From positions 372,001-436,000 of the forward strand of contig CAVSFO010000018.1 of assembly GCA_963727245.1 (NCBI GenBank): a stretch of 64,000 nucleotides of DNA. The letters run 5' to 3'. Origin of the DNA: JBKQVT01 sp963727245 (lineage in GTDB: Bacteria > Planctomycetota > Planctomycetia > Pirellulales > Thermoguttaceae). A model generated the notes under the pieces. The model did no database searches and was not told the origin of the DNA. It saw only the letters and a list, made by a program, of their open reading frames with translations. Positions 32,621 to 41,344 of the stretch are shown one piece after another; the stretch's first letter is position 1, and each line of letters starts with the position of its first letter. A program made the position numbers and the translations under genes.

Positions 32621-33997
32621 CTATTCCTGCCGCGTCGTCTTCGTGCCCACCGCCATGTAGCCGTAGAGCGTGTCGCTGCCGCGAAGGATAAAGAACTTCA
32701 CCGGGCTGAGCGCGGCGAAGTCGGGCAGCTTGAGAATGTAGGCGACGTTCTCCAGCGAGACGGTTTCCCACTTGTGCATCCCCACCAGCACGTCGCCGGG
32801 CCGGATGCCCTGGGTCGCCGCCGGGCTGTTGGGCCGAACGTCGGCTACCATCAGGCCGCCGTTGTAGCGGCTCTGATACTTCTGGCGGAAGTCGGCCGCC
32901 GGAATCGCCTTCAGCTCCAGCCCCAACACCTCCCAGGCCAGATTCGCCGCCAGCTTGGGCGTCTCGGGCATCTCGGCCAGCGTGAGGCTCAGCGTCAGCC
33001 GGTCCCCCTTGCGGAGGACGGTCATGGCGACCTTATCGCCGGCCTTGCGATCGAGCATGGCGCGCTGGAAGTCCAGGGCCCGCTTGACCTCCGTGTCCTC
33101 GATGGCGGTGACGACGTCGCCGGCTTGCAGTCCGGCGGCGGCGGCCGGACTCTTCTTCTCGACCGTGGCGAGGCTCACGCCCGGCTGCGATGCCGAGGCG
33201 TCGGCCGCCGGCACCGCGCCGTGCCAGGCCTTGCCCCCCGACGCCGAGCCCAGCAGCACGGCGGCCACGTTCATCGCCTTATCGACGGGAATGGCGAAGC
33301 CGATCCCCTGGGCCCCGGCCCGCACCGCTACGTTGATGCCGATCATCTCGCCGTCGATGTTCAGCAGCGGGCCGCCGGAGTTCCCCGGGTTGATGCTGGC
33401 GTCGGTCTGGATCAGGTCGTCGTAGAACTGGGCATCGCTGACCTGGACCGCGCGGTGCAGGGCGCTGATGATGCCGCGCGTGACCGTATTCTCGTAGCCG
33501 TAGGCATTGCCCACGGCGATCACCGATTCGCCCGCCATGAGGTCGGACGATGTGCCCACGGCCATCACCGTCAGCTTGCCGGAAGAATTGACCTTGATGA
33601 CGGCCAGATCGGTCTCCAGATCGCGGGCGACCAGCGTGGCGACCAGGTGGGTTTCGTCCGCCAGGGTCACCTGGATCTCCTTCACGCCGTCGACCACGTG
33701 ATAGTTGGTGAGAATGTAACCGCGGGGATCGATGACTACGCCCGTCCCCATGCCGTTGACTCGATGGGCGGTCTCGCCGCCGGCGGCCGGAAGTCCGCTG
33801 GGGCCCACCGACTTCTCGCCGCGGATGTTCACCACCGAGGGCCGGGCCTTCTGCACCGCCTTGACAATCGGCGATTGCCGCAACTCGGACGCCGCGGCCA
33901 GGGTCGAACAAAATGCCAGCCAGAGGGCCAACAAGAAGGCCCCCAACGGCGCTATTCCGCCGCGAGGCTCGGGAGGTTGCGCCAGTGGATCAAGCAT
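32621..33997 (-). CDS. DegP/HtrA-type (S1C) serine protease with two PDZ domains
   Basis: An envelope quality-control protease. A hydrophobic signal or anchor lies at residues 17-36. The trypsin-like domain has the full triad: His100 (LTNYHVVDG), Asp130 (DLETDLAVIKV) and Ser207 (NPGNSGGP). PDZ1 begins near residue 265 (VSLATVEKKSPAAAAGLQAG) and PDZ2 near residue 370 (GLMVADVRPNSPAATQGIRP). Length 458 residues. Its upstream region is shared with a minus-strand lipoprotein gene. The intact triad points to an active protease. Confidence 0.93.
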   Translation of the reverse strand: MLDPLAQPPEPRGGIAPLGAFLLALWLAFCSTLAAASELRQSPIVKAVQKARPSVVNIRGEKSVGPSGLPAAGGETAHRVNGMGTGVVIDPRGYILTNYHVVDGVKEIQVTLADETHLVATLVARDLETDLAVIKVNSSGKLTVMAVGTSSDLMAGESVIAVGNAYGYENTVTRGIISALHRAVQVSDAQFYDDLIQTDASINPGNSGGPLLNIDGEMIGINVAVRAGAQGIGFAIPVDKAMNVAAVLLGSASGGKAWHGAVPAADASASQPGVSLATVEKKSPAAAAGLQAGDVVTAIEDTEVKRALDFQRAMLDRKAGDKVAMTVLRKGDRLTLSLTLAEMPETPKLAANLAWEVLGLELKAIPAADFRQKYQSRYNGGLMVADVRPNSPAATQGIRPGDVLVGMHKWETVSLENVAYILKLPDFAALSPVKFFILRGSDTLYGYMAVGTKTTRQE

Positions 33998-34107
33998 GGG
34001 AAGCCTATCGCTGGTGGTTGGCAGAGGACAGTTGGTAAATCGGACCGCTACAAGCAGTGCCTTGATTACCAGCAGTACCAGCGTAATATACCCCCCAGCT
34101 TATCAGA

Positions 34108-34722
34108 CTACCGCAGAATCCGCTCATCGCTGGCGGAGGCGTCTGATATCGGCTCGATCCTAGGATCGTCGAGCCGCTTGGCCGTGGGGGGAGCAACCGG
34201 CGAGAATAGCCAACTGGAAGCGTTTGGCGAGACCAGGCTGAGTTGGTCGGCGGAACTATCCTTCCCCTTGGTGCTCGGCAACGCCGGCGAGGGCGGCGGA
34301 ACCAGCTCGGGGCCACTGCCGGGCGAAGAACGCTGGGGCGACGAGGGGCCACTGGCCGGCGCCCGGATCGCATTGCCGCCGGGCGATCCCGGCTGGTTTT
34401 GGGCCGCCAGCGGCGGGTCGCACCGCGGGCCGAACACCGGTTGTGTGGGCACCGGATGGAACCGCGGATGGTTGTAATAGCCGTCAGGACAGGCCGGACA
34501 GGCCTTGGCCTCGGCCCCGGCCGCGGGCGTCGCACAGATCGGCCGTCCACAAACAGGGCAAACCCGCTGGCCGTCTGGCGTCTGGGGGCACTCTGGCCCG
34601 TCAGGCCAGCGAGTGCACAGCCGCGTCGCCAGTCCGCCTGGCTGACAGCAACCCGACAGGGCCAAGAAAACGAGCCCGCCGGCTGCCGTGAGTCGAATCC
34701 GCTTTGCAGGCCACCCGTTCAC
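34108..34722 (-). CDS. Proline-rich lipoprotein of unknown function
   Basis: A GTG start with AGGT upstream gives a signal ending in LVFLALSGC, a clean lipobox. The mature protein (about 185 residues) has two Cys clusters, CPVCGRPIC and CPACPDGYY, that look like a small zinc-ribbon pair, then a long Pro/Ser-rich low-complexity tail. No enzyme motif is seen. It lies between the protease and the IscA-type gene on the same strand. Confidence 0.6.
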   Translation of the reverse strand: MNGWPAKRIRLTAAGGLVFLALSGCCQPGGLATRLCTRWPDGPECPQTPDGQRVCPVCGRPICATPAAGAEAKACPACPDGYYNHPRFHPVPTQPVFGPRCDPPLAAQNQPGSPGGNAIRAPASGPSSPQRSSPGSGPELVPPPSPALPSTKGKDSSADQLSLVSPNASSWLFSPVAPPTAKRLDDPRIEPISDASASDERILR

Positions 34723-34849
34723 TGCATATTACCTACATTGAAAATGACGCCCGCCTGGGGCGAATCACTTCGTAGAGAATCGGCAGCGGGCCGGTAGAAT
34801 TTTAGGAATAATCGGCAAAGTCGGCCTATTTTTCCCAAAACCGACTGCA

Positions 34850-35182
34850 CTAATGGTGGCCGCAGCCCGGGCAACCGCCGCCGCGCGGGACGCTGGGATT
34901 GTCGATGGCGAAACCGCGGCCCATCGGACCGTCAAGGAAGTCGATCGTCGTGCCCTCCAGGTGCAGGGCCACCTTCTTCCGCGTCACCACGGCCACGCCG
35001 TGCTGTTGGTAGCGGGCGTCGATTTCGGGGTCGAACGCGGTGTCGAAGCCCAGGGAGTATTGCAGGCCGGCGCAGCCGCCGCCACCCACGCCCATGCGGA
35101 GCATGGTCCCCTCCTCGACGCTTTGTTCCTTCATGTAACGTTTGATTTCCTCGGCAGCCGCCGGAGTCAGTGTGATTGCCAT
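34850..35182 (-). CDS. Iron-sulfur carrier protein, IscA/ErpA/HesB family
   Basis: A-type carrier that delivers Fe-S clusters to apo-enzymes. The three conserved Cys are present: GGGCAGLQYSLGFD and the C-terminal GGGCPGCGHH. TLTPAAAEEIKRYMKEQ is the usual start. Length 110 residues. It lies downstream of the cysteine desulfurase on the same strand, which fits an Fe-S assembly unit. A scaffold gene (iscU) is not visible nearby. Confidence 0.93.
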   Translation of the reverse strand: MAITLTPAAAEEIKRYMKEQSVEEGTMLRMGVGGGGCAGLQYSLGFDTAFDPEIDARYQQHGVAVVTRKKVALHLEGTTIDFLDGPMGRGFAIDNPSVPRGGGCPGCGHH

Positions 35183-35240
35183 GCGAAAAAAGGTCTCAAG
35201 GTGTCATTAGGAACGTGTCGGAAACTTGTGCATTCCCCCT

Positions 35241-35268
35241 CCAAGCCCACCGGCTGCGCCCGGTGGGA
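35241..35268. repeat. Single-arm family A repeat
   Basis: CCAAGCCCACCGGCTGCGCC with CGGTGGG; only one arm is present, between the IscA-type and cysteine desulfurase genes. Confidence 0.7.
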
Positions 35269-35371
35269 CCAGACGCCGCCGCTTGGCGTTGGGTGGAAGA
35301 AACGGCACACAACCGCAATATAGCAATACTACCAGGGGAACCGCCGGCGAGCAACCGCGCGCCCGTGGCCG

Positions 35372-36568
35372 CTACTCCGCCATGCTGCTGAGCTTCCGCA
35401 ACCGGGCGACGGCCTCGGCGATCCGCGCGATGACCGTCTCGACCTCCTCGGTCGTATTCAGTCGCCCCAGGCCGAATCGGACGCTGCCGCGCAGGGCGTC
35501 GTCCGACAGGCCCAGGCTGCGCAGCACGTGGCTGGGCTCGGGATTGGCCGAGGTGCAGGCGCTGCCGGAACTCAGCGCGATGTCCGGAACGTTCAGCAGC
35601 AGGGCCTCGCCGTCGACGAAGGCGAAACTGACGTTGAGATTGCCGGGCAAACGCAGTTCCGGCGGTTCCAGGGCGGGTCCATTGAGCGAGACGCCCGGCA
35701 GCGCGGCCGAGAGTCCGGCCAGCAAGCGGTCGCGCAGCGCCCGCAGCCGCGGCGGCTCGCTCAGTTCCTCGTCGAGGCAGAGTTCCATGGCGCGGGCCAG
35801 TCCGACGATGCCCGGCACGTTGAGCGTGCCGCTGCGAAGTCCGTTTTCCTGGCCGCCGCCGTCGATCAGCGGTTCCAGCCGCACCCGCGGTTGCTGGCTC
35901 CGCACGTACAGGGCGCCGACGCCCTTGGGACCGTAGATCTTGTGGGCGGAGAAGCTCATCAGGTCGACCTGAAGCTCGTCGACGTCGACGGGGATTTTGC
36001 CGACGGCCTGGGTGGCGTCCGTGTGCAGCCAGACGCCGCGCTGGCGGCAGAGTTGCCCGATTTCGGCCAGCGGCTGGATGACGCCGATCTCGTTGTTGGC
36101 CAGCATGACGGAGACCAGCACGGTATCGCTGCGGATGGCGGCGGCGAGCTGCTCGATGCGGATGCGGCCCGCCGACGGGTCGCCCGCGGCGACGACCGGC
36201 AGCAAGGTAACGTCCCAACCGCGGCGGCGGAGTCGCTCCAGCGGATCGAGGACCGAGGGGTGTTCGGTGGCGACGCTGACGAGGTGTCTTCCCTTGGCGG
36301 CGACTTTTTCGGCGGCGCCGCGCAGCGCCAGGTTGTTGCTCTCCGTGGCGCCGCTGGTGAAGATGATTTCCTTGCCGCGGGCGCCGATGGCCGCGGCAAT
36401 CGTCTCCCGCGAGGCGTCGACTGCCTCCTTGGCGGCCCAGCCGAAGCTGTGGTTGGTGCTGCCGGGGTTGCCGAAGACCGTGCTGAAATAGGGCAACATC
36501 GCCTCCAGCACCCGCAGATCGACCGGCGTGGTGGCGTGGTTGTCGAAGTAGAGGGGATGGTCGATCAT
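35372..36568 (-). CDS. Cysteine desulfurase (IscS/NifS type)
   Basis: PLP enzyme releasing sulfur from cysteine for Fe-S clusters and tRNA thiolation. YFDNHATTPVD opens the fold. The PLP lysine is in SFSAHKIYGPKG and the persulfide Cys in LSSGSACTS. ATEHPSVLDPLERL and HTDATQAVGKI are further cofactor contacts. The ATG at 36568 (MIDHPLYF) gives a standard length of 398 residues; an in-frame ATG at 36598, ten bases after the upstream stop, is an alternative. It is co-directional with the ThDP enzyme upstream and the IscA-type carrier downstream. Confidence 0.93.
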   Translation of the reverse strand: MIDHPLYFDNHATTPVDLRVLEAMLPYFSTVFGNPGSTNHSFGWAAKEAVDASRETIAAAIGARGKEIIFTSGATESNNLALRGAAEKVAAKGRHLVSVATEHPSVLDPLERLRRRGWDVTLLPVVAAGDPSAGRIRIEQLAAAIRSDTVLVSVMLANNEIGVIQPLAEIGQLCRQRGVWLHTDATQAVGKIPVDVDELQVDLMSFSAHKIYGPKGVGALYVRSQQPRVRLEPLIDGGGQENGLRSGTLNVPGIVGLARAMELCLDEELSEPPRLRALRDRLLAGLSAALPGVSLNGPALEPPELRLPGNLNVSFAFVDGEALLLNVPDIALSSGSACTSANPEPSHVLRSLGLSDDALRGSVRFGLGRLNTTEEVETVIARIAEAVARLRKLSSMAE

Positions 36569-36607
36569 GGGGATTGCGGAGGTCCGTCTTTTCATCAACT
36601 CTGCCTG

Positions 36608-38284
36608 CTACTGCCCGCCGACGGCAACCTCAACGAGCCGCGGCTCGTCGCCGGCGAGCGATTGACGCACCGTATCGCTCAGCTCGTCGGGCGAGCTGAC
36701 CCGGCAGGCCGACACCCCCAGCGAACGCGCCAGCGCCACGTAGTCGATCAGCGGCTCGTCCAGGTCCAGACCTTCAAAACGGTTCCGACACGCGGCGGGC
36801 AAATTCAATACCTGCGCACAGTCCTTGAGTATCTTGTACTGGCGGTTGTTGCACAACACGAACGTCACCGGCACGCGGTAGCGGGCGGCCGTCCAAAGGC
36901 CCTGAATGCCGTACATCGCCGAACCGTCGCCGATGAGGGCCAACACGGGCCGATCGGGCCACGCCAACCGCACGCCGATGGCACAGTTCAGCCCCCAGCC
37001 CAACGCCCAGCCGCGCTGGGCAAAGTAGCCGTCGGTGTTCCGCAGCACCCCGGCCCGCTCGAAATAGCAGCCCATCGTCGTCGTGGGGGCCTCTTCGATC
37101 ACGGCCACGTCGTCGGGCAGGATGCGGGCGAGGCTTTCCATCAGGCTCAAGGGCGCCAGCGGCCGGGCGTCGAAGCGGCTTTGCGCCTCACGCCGCAAGG
37201 CCGCCCGTTGCTCGTGGTGCGACTGGCCGCGCGCGGCGGCACGGTCGCGGGCCGCCGCGGTCAGCGCGGGCGTCATCTGGGCCGCCAGCAGCGAGGCCAG
37301 CTCGGCCAGCGCCGCCTTGGGATGCCCGATGAGACCGACCGCCAGCGGATAGTTCTTGCCCAATTCCCAGGGACTGTCGTCGATCTGCACCAGGCGGACG
37401 TGCTCGGGAATGGGACGGGCGGGCTCGTGATAGATGTATTGCTGCATGAGCTTCATGCCCACGACCAGCAGAACGTCGAACTCGGCCAGCCGCTCCTTGA
37501 CCTCCGGGGACCAGAAGGGCAGTGGCGCCGCCGCCAGGGGATGATGGGAGGGAAAACTGCAACGGCCGTGAGACGTGCTGGCCTCGTGGATCACCGGCGC
37601 GCCCAACTGCTCGGCGACGGCCACCAACTCGGCCACCGCGTCGGCTTCCGTGACGCGGCTGCCGACCAGCACGCCCGGATTGCGGGCGGCGGCCAGGACG
37701 CCGGCCGCATCGAGCAGGGCCTGGCGGGGCGGACGGACCTGGTCCGACGGCCAGCGGGGGGGCGTCAAATCCAAGTCGGCACGCTGCGTCTGCACGTCGA
37801 TGGGGATGGAGAGGAAGACCGGGCCGGTGGGCGGCATCATGGCCGCCTGCACTGCGCGGCGGACGGCCGCCGGCAGGTCCTCGACGCGCTGCACCTCGCA
37901 AGCCCATTTGGTCCACGGCCGGGCCGCCTCGACCATCTGGCCCCAGAGGATCGGCTCCTCCAACGCGAAGCGGCGGTCCTGCTGCCCGGCGGTCACCATC
38001 AGCGGCGTGCCCTCGCGGAAGGCGTTGTAGAGCATTCCCATGGCGTTTCCCAGGCCGCAGCAGGCGTGCAGATTGACCACGCCCGGCCGGCGTGCGGCCT
38101 GGGCATAGCCGTCGGCAATGGCCATCACCGGCACTTCCTGCAAGCCAAGGACGTACTGCACCCGGCGATCAACGGCCAGGGCATCGACCAACGGCAACTC
38201 GGTCGTGCCGGGATTGCCGAACAGGTAACGCACGCCGCAGCCGGCCAGCAACTCCAACATCGCCTCAATGCCGCTGGTAATCAT
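36608..38284 (-). CDS. ThDP-dependent decarboxylase/synthase (benzoylformate decarboxylase/acetolactate synthase-like)
   Basis: A three-domain thiamine-diphosphate enzyme of 558 residues. The N-terminal domain has CGVRYLFGNPGTTELPLVDA and the catalytic-type Glu in LGLQEVPVMAIADGYAQA. The C-terminal domain carries the ThDP motif, GDGSAMYGIQGLWTAA to VLCNN. The sequence is nearer to benzoylformate decarboxylase than to biosynthetic acetolactate synthase, and no small regulatory subunit follows. The substrate (an aromatic or branched 2-oxo acid) cannot be fixed from sequence alone. It runs into the cysteine desulfurase gene on the same strand with a short gap. Confidence 0.85.
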   Translation of the reverse strand: MITSGIEAMLELLAGCGVRYLFGNPGTTELPLVDALAVDRRVQYVLGLQEVPVMAIADGYAQAARRPGVVNLHACCGLGNAMGMLYNAFREGTPLMVTAGQQDRRFALEEPILWGQMVEAARPWTKWACEVQRVEDLPAAVRRAVQAAMMPPTGPVFLSIPIDVQTQRADLDLTPPRWPSDQVRPPRQALLDAAGVLAAARNPGVLVGSRVTEADAVAELVAVAEQLGAPVIHEASTSHGRCSFPSHHPLAAAPLPFWSPEVKERLAEFDVLLVVGMKLMQQYIYHEPARPIPEHVRLVQIDDSPWELGKNYPLAVGLIGHPKAALAELASLLAAQMTPALTAAARDRAAARGQSHHEQRAALRREAQSRFDARPLAPLSLMESLARILPDDVAVIEEAPTTTMGCYFERAGVLRNTDGYFAQRGWALGWGLNCAIGVRLAWPDRPVLALIGDGSAMYGIQGLWTAARYRVPVTFVLCNNRQYKILKDCAQVLNLPAACRNRFEGLDLDEPLIDYVALARSLGVSACRVSSPDELSDTVRQSLAGDEPRLVEVAVGGQ

Positions 38285-38361
38285 GATGGTTCCAGTGTAG
38301 AAACGTGACGCCCGCGGCACAAGGCGTATCGAGGGCGGCCGCGAGTTGCTCGGAATAACTT

Positions 38362-38405
38362 GGGGACTGTCCCAATTTTCGTTCGACGAAAATGGGACTG
38401 TCCCC
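38362..38405. repeat. Palindromic repeat, family B
   Basis: GGGGACTGTCCCAATTTTCG pairs with CGAAAATGGGACTGTCCCC, the same sequence as the copy at 4822. It lies upstream of the ThDP gene. Confidence 0.9.
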
Positions 38406-38422
38406 TTCTGGGGCGGCGCGAG

Positions 38423-38502
38423 GGGGACAGTCCCATTTTCGCGGCCAACACGTCGGTTCCGAGAGCCACGGCCCCTTCGCCGCGAAAATCGGGACAGTCC
38501 CC
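38423..38502. repeat. Family B palindrome with an expanded centre
   Basis: GGGGACAGTCCCATTTTCGC and GCGAAAATCGGGACAGTCCC are the arms, but the centre is stretched to about 36 bases. With the copy at 38362 and the terminator at 38529 it accounts for the stretch 38285-38598. Confidence 0.85.
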
Positions 38503-38528
38503 GTGCGGTTCTAGAGACATTATGGCGC

Positions 38529-38561
38529 AAAAAAGCAGCCGCGGGGATATAACCCGCGGCT
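38529..38561 (-). terminator. Rho-independent terminator of the Cys-rich lipoprotein gene
   Basis: AGCCGCGGG and CCCGCGGCT form a 9-base-pair stem with a 7-base loop (38537-38561), followed on the minus strand by TTTTTT. It lies 38 bases beyond the stop. Confidence 0.88.
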
Positions 38562-38598
38562 CGCTCTGACTCCCTCGTCCCTGATCGCCAGCCGGCGA

Positions 38599-39552
38599 CT
38601 ACTCGGCCTCGGGCCGGGGTGCCCGGTGAGGCAGCGGCTCGGGAGCCGGTCTCAGCGTGGCATCGCCGCCCTCGTTGGCAAGGGTGCCGGGATCGTCGGC
38701 CAGCGTGGCATTGCGATCCAGCCGCGATCCGTTGTTGGCGTTGCCACCGGTTGCATTGCCGTTGTTGGCCCGGGCGCCAGCCGTCAGGCGGCTGCCGTTG
38801 GCCGAACCATTGTTGGCGTAGCCATTGTTGGCGTAGCCGTTGCGGGCGTAGCCGTTGTTCGGGTAACCATTGTTAGCATAGCCGTTACGGGCGTAGCCGT
38901 TGTTGTTGGCGTAATTGTTGCGGGGATAGTTGTTATAGCTTCTGTTCCCTGCCCACTGCCCCGGGGCTCCCCTCTCGTAGGCATAGCCGTTTTGGGGATA
39001 GCCGTTGTAGCCGTAGCCGTTCTGGCAATGGCTGCATCCGCCGCCGTTAAAATCGCCATAGGGTCCGGGGCTCCAGCCATCGCACGGGCCGCCGCAGCAC
39101 TCGCCGCAGCCGTGGTCACAACAGCCATCGCACTTGAAGAAGCTGAAGAGCGATCGCAGCGGGTGGAAAGAGCAGCCTTGCTCGCAACCGCACGGGTCGG
39201 CGCAGGGGTCGCAGCAGTCGCCGCACGAGCCGCAGCACGAATCGCAGCACGAATCGCCGCAGGGACGGCAACACGGGCCGCAGCAGGAACGGCAGCACGA
39301 GCCGCAACAGGGGCTGCACCAAGGACCGCCGCAGTCAGCCGGTTCACCGCACCGCCCGCAGCCGCAAAGTTTGTCACGGATCGGGTGGCAGGGGCAGCAG
39401 CAGCCGTCCGGGCCGCAATCCCCGTTGCACGGCCCGCAGCACGGACCGCCACAACAGCCGCAATCGTTGCAGGGACAGAGCAGGCCGTGGCAGCCGGCCA
39501 GGCCGACCAGCAGGCCGCACGCCAGACAGAAGAGAATCGCACTGCGTTTCAT
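38599..39552 (-). CDS. Extremely cysteine-rich lipoprotein with Asn-Gly-Tyr repeats
   Basis: A 317-residue exported protein with a textbook ribosome site (AAGGAG). The signal MKRSAILFCLACGLLVGLAG ends at lipobox Cys. Residues about 20-180 contain close to fifty cysteines in CCGPC/CCDSC/CGC-type clusters, with Gly and Pro. A second domain, about 190-270, is a tandem of NNGYARNGYAN units rich in Asn, Gly and Tyr. The tail is acidic. Its own terminator follows, so it is a real gene. Metal binding, disulfide cross-linking or a coat-like role can be imagined; none is shown. No known family is recognised. Confidence 0.8.
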   Translation of the reverse strand: MKRSAILFCLACGLLVGLAGCHGLLCPCNDCGCCGGPCCGPCNGDCGPDGCCCPCHPIRDKLCGCGRCGEPADCGGPWCSPCCGSCCRSCCGPCCRPCGDSCCDSCCGSCGDCCDPCADPCGCEQGCSFHPLRSLFSFFKCDGCCDHGCGECCGGPCDGWSPGPYGDFNGGGCSHCQNGYGYNGYPQNGYAYERGAPGQWAGNRSYNNYPRNNYANNNGYARNGYANNGYPNNGYARNGYANNGYANNGSANGSRLTAGARANNGNATGGNANNGSRLDRNATLADDPGTLANEGGDATLRPAPEPLPHRAPRPEAE

Positions 39553-39822
39553 TTTTTGTCTCCTTAATCAGCCAGCACGAGGGCAGAAACCTGTGGGGCA
39601 GCCGATCGAGACAGCCCCCCCGCCGTCGCTCCACCCCAAGAAAGAATGGGATGGAAACATGCATTAGTCGTTATCGTCCGAAAAATCGGCAAAATCGAGA
39701 AAATCGTTACCACCCCGTTTTTCGGCAGGGTTTCCGCAGTCTACCAAGTTGATCTCGTTGAGCGCCGGCCACAGCGATGGGACACACGATGGGAGCTTTC
39801 GTATTGGCCAGATGCCGCCCAA

Positions 39823-39906
39823 CCCACGCCCACCGGCTGCGTCCGGTGGGAACGGCGCCGCCTGTGCCGCTCCAGGCCCCACCGGACGCAGCCGGTGGGC
39901 TTTGGG
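39823..39906. repeat. Palindromic repeat, family A
   Basis: CCCACCGGCTGCGTCCGGTG faces CCACCGGACGCAGCCGGTGG. It lies in the 39553-40046 gap, which otherwise holds only A/T-richer DNA upstream of the lipoprotein and the ribBA promoter. No FMN riboswitch core was recognised. Confidence 0.88.
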
Positions 39907-39942
39907 GAGGGGGATGGTCTGCCAGATCAACGCCTATCCGGG

Positions 39943-39971
39943 CTGGCGGGGCCCCGGCGGCCGCTTATAAT
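39943..39971 (+). promoter_or_regulatory. Candidate promoter of ribBA
   Basis: A perfect TATAAT (39966-39971) is preceded after 17 bases by CTGGCG (39943-39948), a weak -35. It is 75 bases upstream of the ribBA start. Confidence 0.45.
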
Positions 39972-40046
39972 GGCAAGTAGAGAGATTGCTTTGCCGGCGC
40001 ACGGCGTGCCAGCGGCATCCCACCCACACCAACTGGGGGACTACAG

Positions 40047-41252
40047 GTGTCGCATCGGCTTTCCACCATTGAGGCCGCCATCGAGGCCATCCGCGGCGGT
40101 GAGATCATCATCGTGATGGACGCCGAGGACCGGGAAAACGAGGGCGATTTCATCTGCGCGGCCGAAAAGGTCACGGCGGAAATCGTCAATTTCATGATTA
40201 CCCACGGCCGCGGCCAGCTCTGCATGCCGCTGCTGCCGGATGTCTGTGGGCGGCTTGGTCTGCCACTCATGGTGGATGAGAATACATCCCCATTGGGAAC
40301 CAACTTCACCGTGCCGGTGGACCATCACAGTTCCCGCACGGGAATCACGGCCCAGGAGCGTGCCACGACGATCTTGGCGATCGTCGATCCCACGAGCAAG
40401 GCGACCGATTTCGTCCGCCCCGGCCACCTCTTCCCTTTGATGGCGAAGGAGGGGGGCGTGTTGCGGCGGGCCGGCCACACGGAAGCGACGGTCGATCTGA
40501 CGCGGCTGGCCGGGCTCTCGCCGGCCGGCGTGCTCTGCGAAATCCTCGACAACAACGGCGACCGTGCCCACCGCGAGCAACTTTACGCGCTGGCCAAGCA
40601 GCACCAACTGCAAATCATCAGCATCGAAGAGCTGATCCGCTATCGCCGCCGCAGCGAGAAACTGGTCTATCGGCTGGCGGAATCGAACCTGCCCACGCGC
40701 TTCGGCGCCGGGCGGATCGTCGGCTTCGGCGTCCGCTATGAAGAGCAGCAGCCGATCGCCATCATCTGGGGCCATCCCGAGAAGGCGACCCAGCCGCTGG
40801 TTCGGCTGCACTCGTCCTGTTTCACCGGCGACCTGCTGGCGTCGCTGCGCTGCGATTGCGGCGACCAGTTGTGGATGGCCATGGAGATGATCGGCCAGGA
40901 AGGCGATGGCGTGCTGGTCTACCTGCCCCAGGAAGGCCGCGGCATCGGCCTGATCGAGAAGATCAAGGCCTATAACCTCCAGGACCAGGGCCTCGATACG
41001 GTCGAGGCCAACCTGGCGCTGGGCCACCAGGTTGATAGCCGCGATTACGGCGTCGGCATTCAGATCCTCAAGGACCTGGGCCTGTCGAAAGTCCGCCTGC
41101 TGACCAACAACCCGAAGAAGACCGACGCCTTTATCTACGGCGGCTTCGACCTGGAAGTGTTGGACCAGGTGCCGATCGTGGGGCCGATTAACGAGCACAA
41201 TGCCCGCTACCTCGCCACGAAGCGCGACAAAATGGGCCACAAGCTGCCGTAA
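40047..41252 (+). CDS. ribBA: Bifunctional 3,4-dihydroxy-2-butanone-4-phosphate synthase / GTP cyclohydrolase II
   Basis: Supplies both precursors of riboflavin. The N-terminal synthase has DAEDRENEGDFICAAEK, HGRGQLCMPL and AGHTEATVDLTRLAGL. The C-terminal cyclohydrolase has the zinc site CFTGDLLASLRCDCGDQL and the YLPQEGRGIGL loop with KIKAYNLQDQGLDTVEAN. The GTG at 40047 starts at the canonical position, following CTGGGGGA. Both domains are complete (401 residues). No riboflavin operon partners are adjacent. Confidence 0.96.
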   Translation: MSHRLSTIEAAIEAIRGGEIIIVMDAEDRENEGDFICAAEKVTAEIVNFMITHGRGQLCMPLLPDVCGRLGLPLMVDENTSPLGTNFTVPVDHHSSRTGITAQERATTILAIVDPTSKATDFVRPGHLFPLMAKEGGVLRRAGHTEATVDLTRLAGLSPAGVLCEILDNNGDRAHREQLYALAKQHQLQIISIEELIRYRRRSEKLVYRLAESNLPTRFGAGRIVGFGVRYEEQQPIAIIWGHPEKATQPLVRLHSSCFTGDLLASLRCDCGDQLWMAMEMIGQEGDGVLVYLPQEGRGIGLIEKIKAYNLQDQGLDTVEANLALGHQVDSRDYGVGIQILKDLGLSKVRLLTNNPKKTDAFIYGGFDLEVLDQVPIVGPINEHNARYLATKRDKMGHKLP

Positions 41253-41344
41253 GGCGGCCTTTGTGACGCAGATTCGGTTTGCGGCAACTCACTGCCAGGG
41301 AGCCCGTAGGTCCTGACACGGCGAAAGGGAGTTCGTCGCCACGC

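Noticed and set aside
35528..38308. A very long plus-strand open frame opposite the cysteine desulfurase and ThDP enzyme
   Set aside because: It is the antisense shadow of two well-recognised genes in GC-rich DNA and has no family motif.
38626..39567. An Ala/Val-rich plus-strand frame opposite the Cys-rich lipoprotein
   Set aside because: The minus strand has the ribosome site, signal peptide, lipobox and terminator; this frame has none of them.
39553..40046. An FMN riboswitch ahead of ribBA
   Set aside because: The conserved RFN-element core could not be found; only a family A repeat and a candidate promoter are visible.
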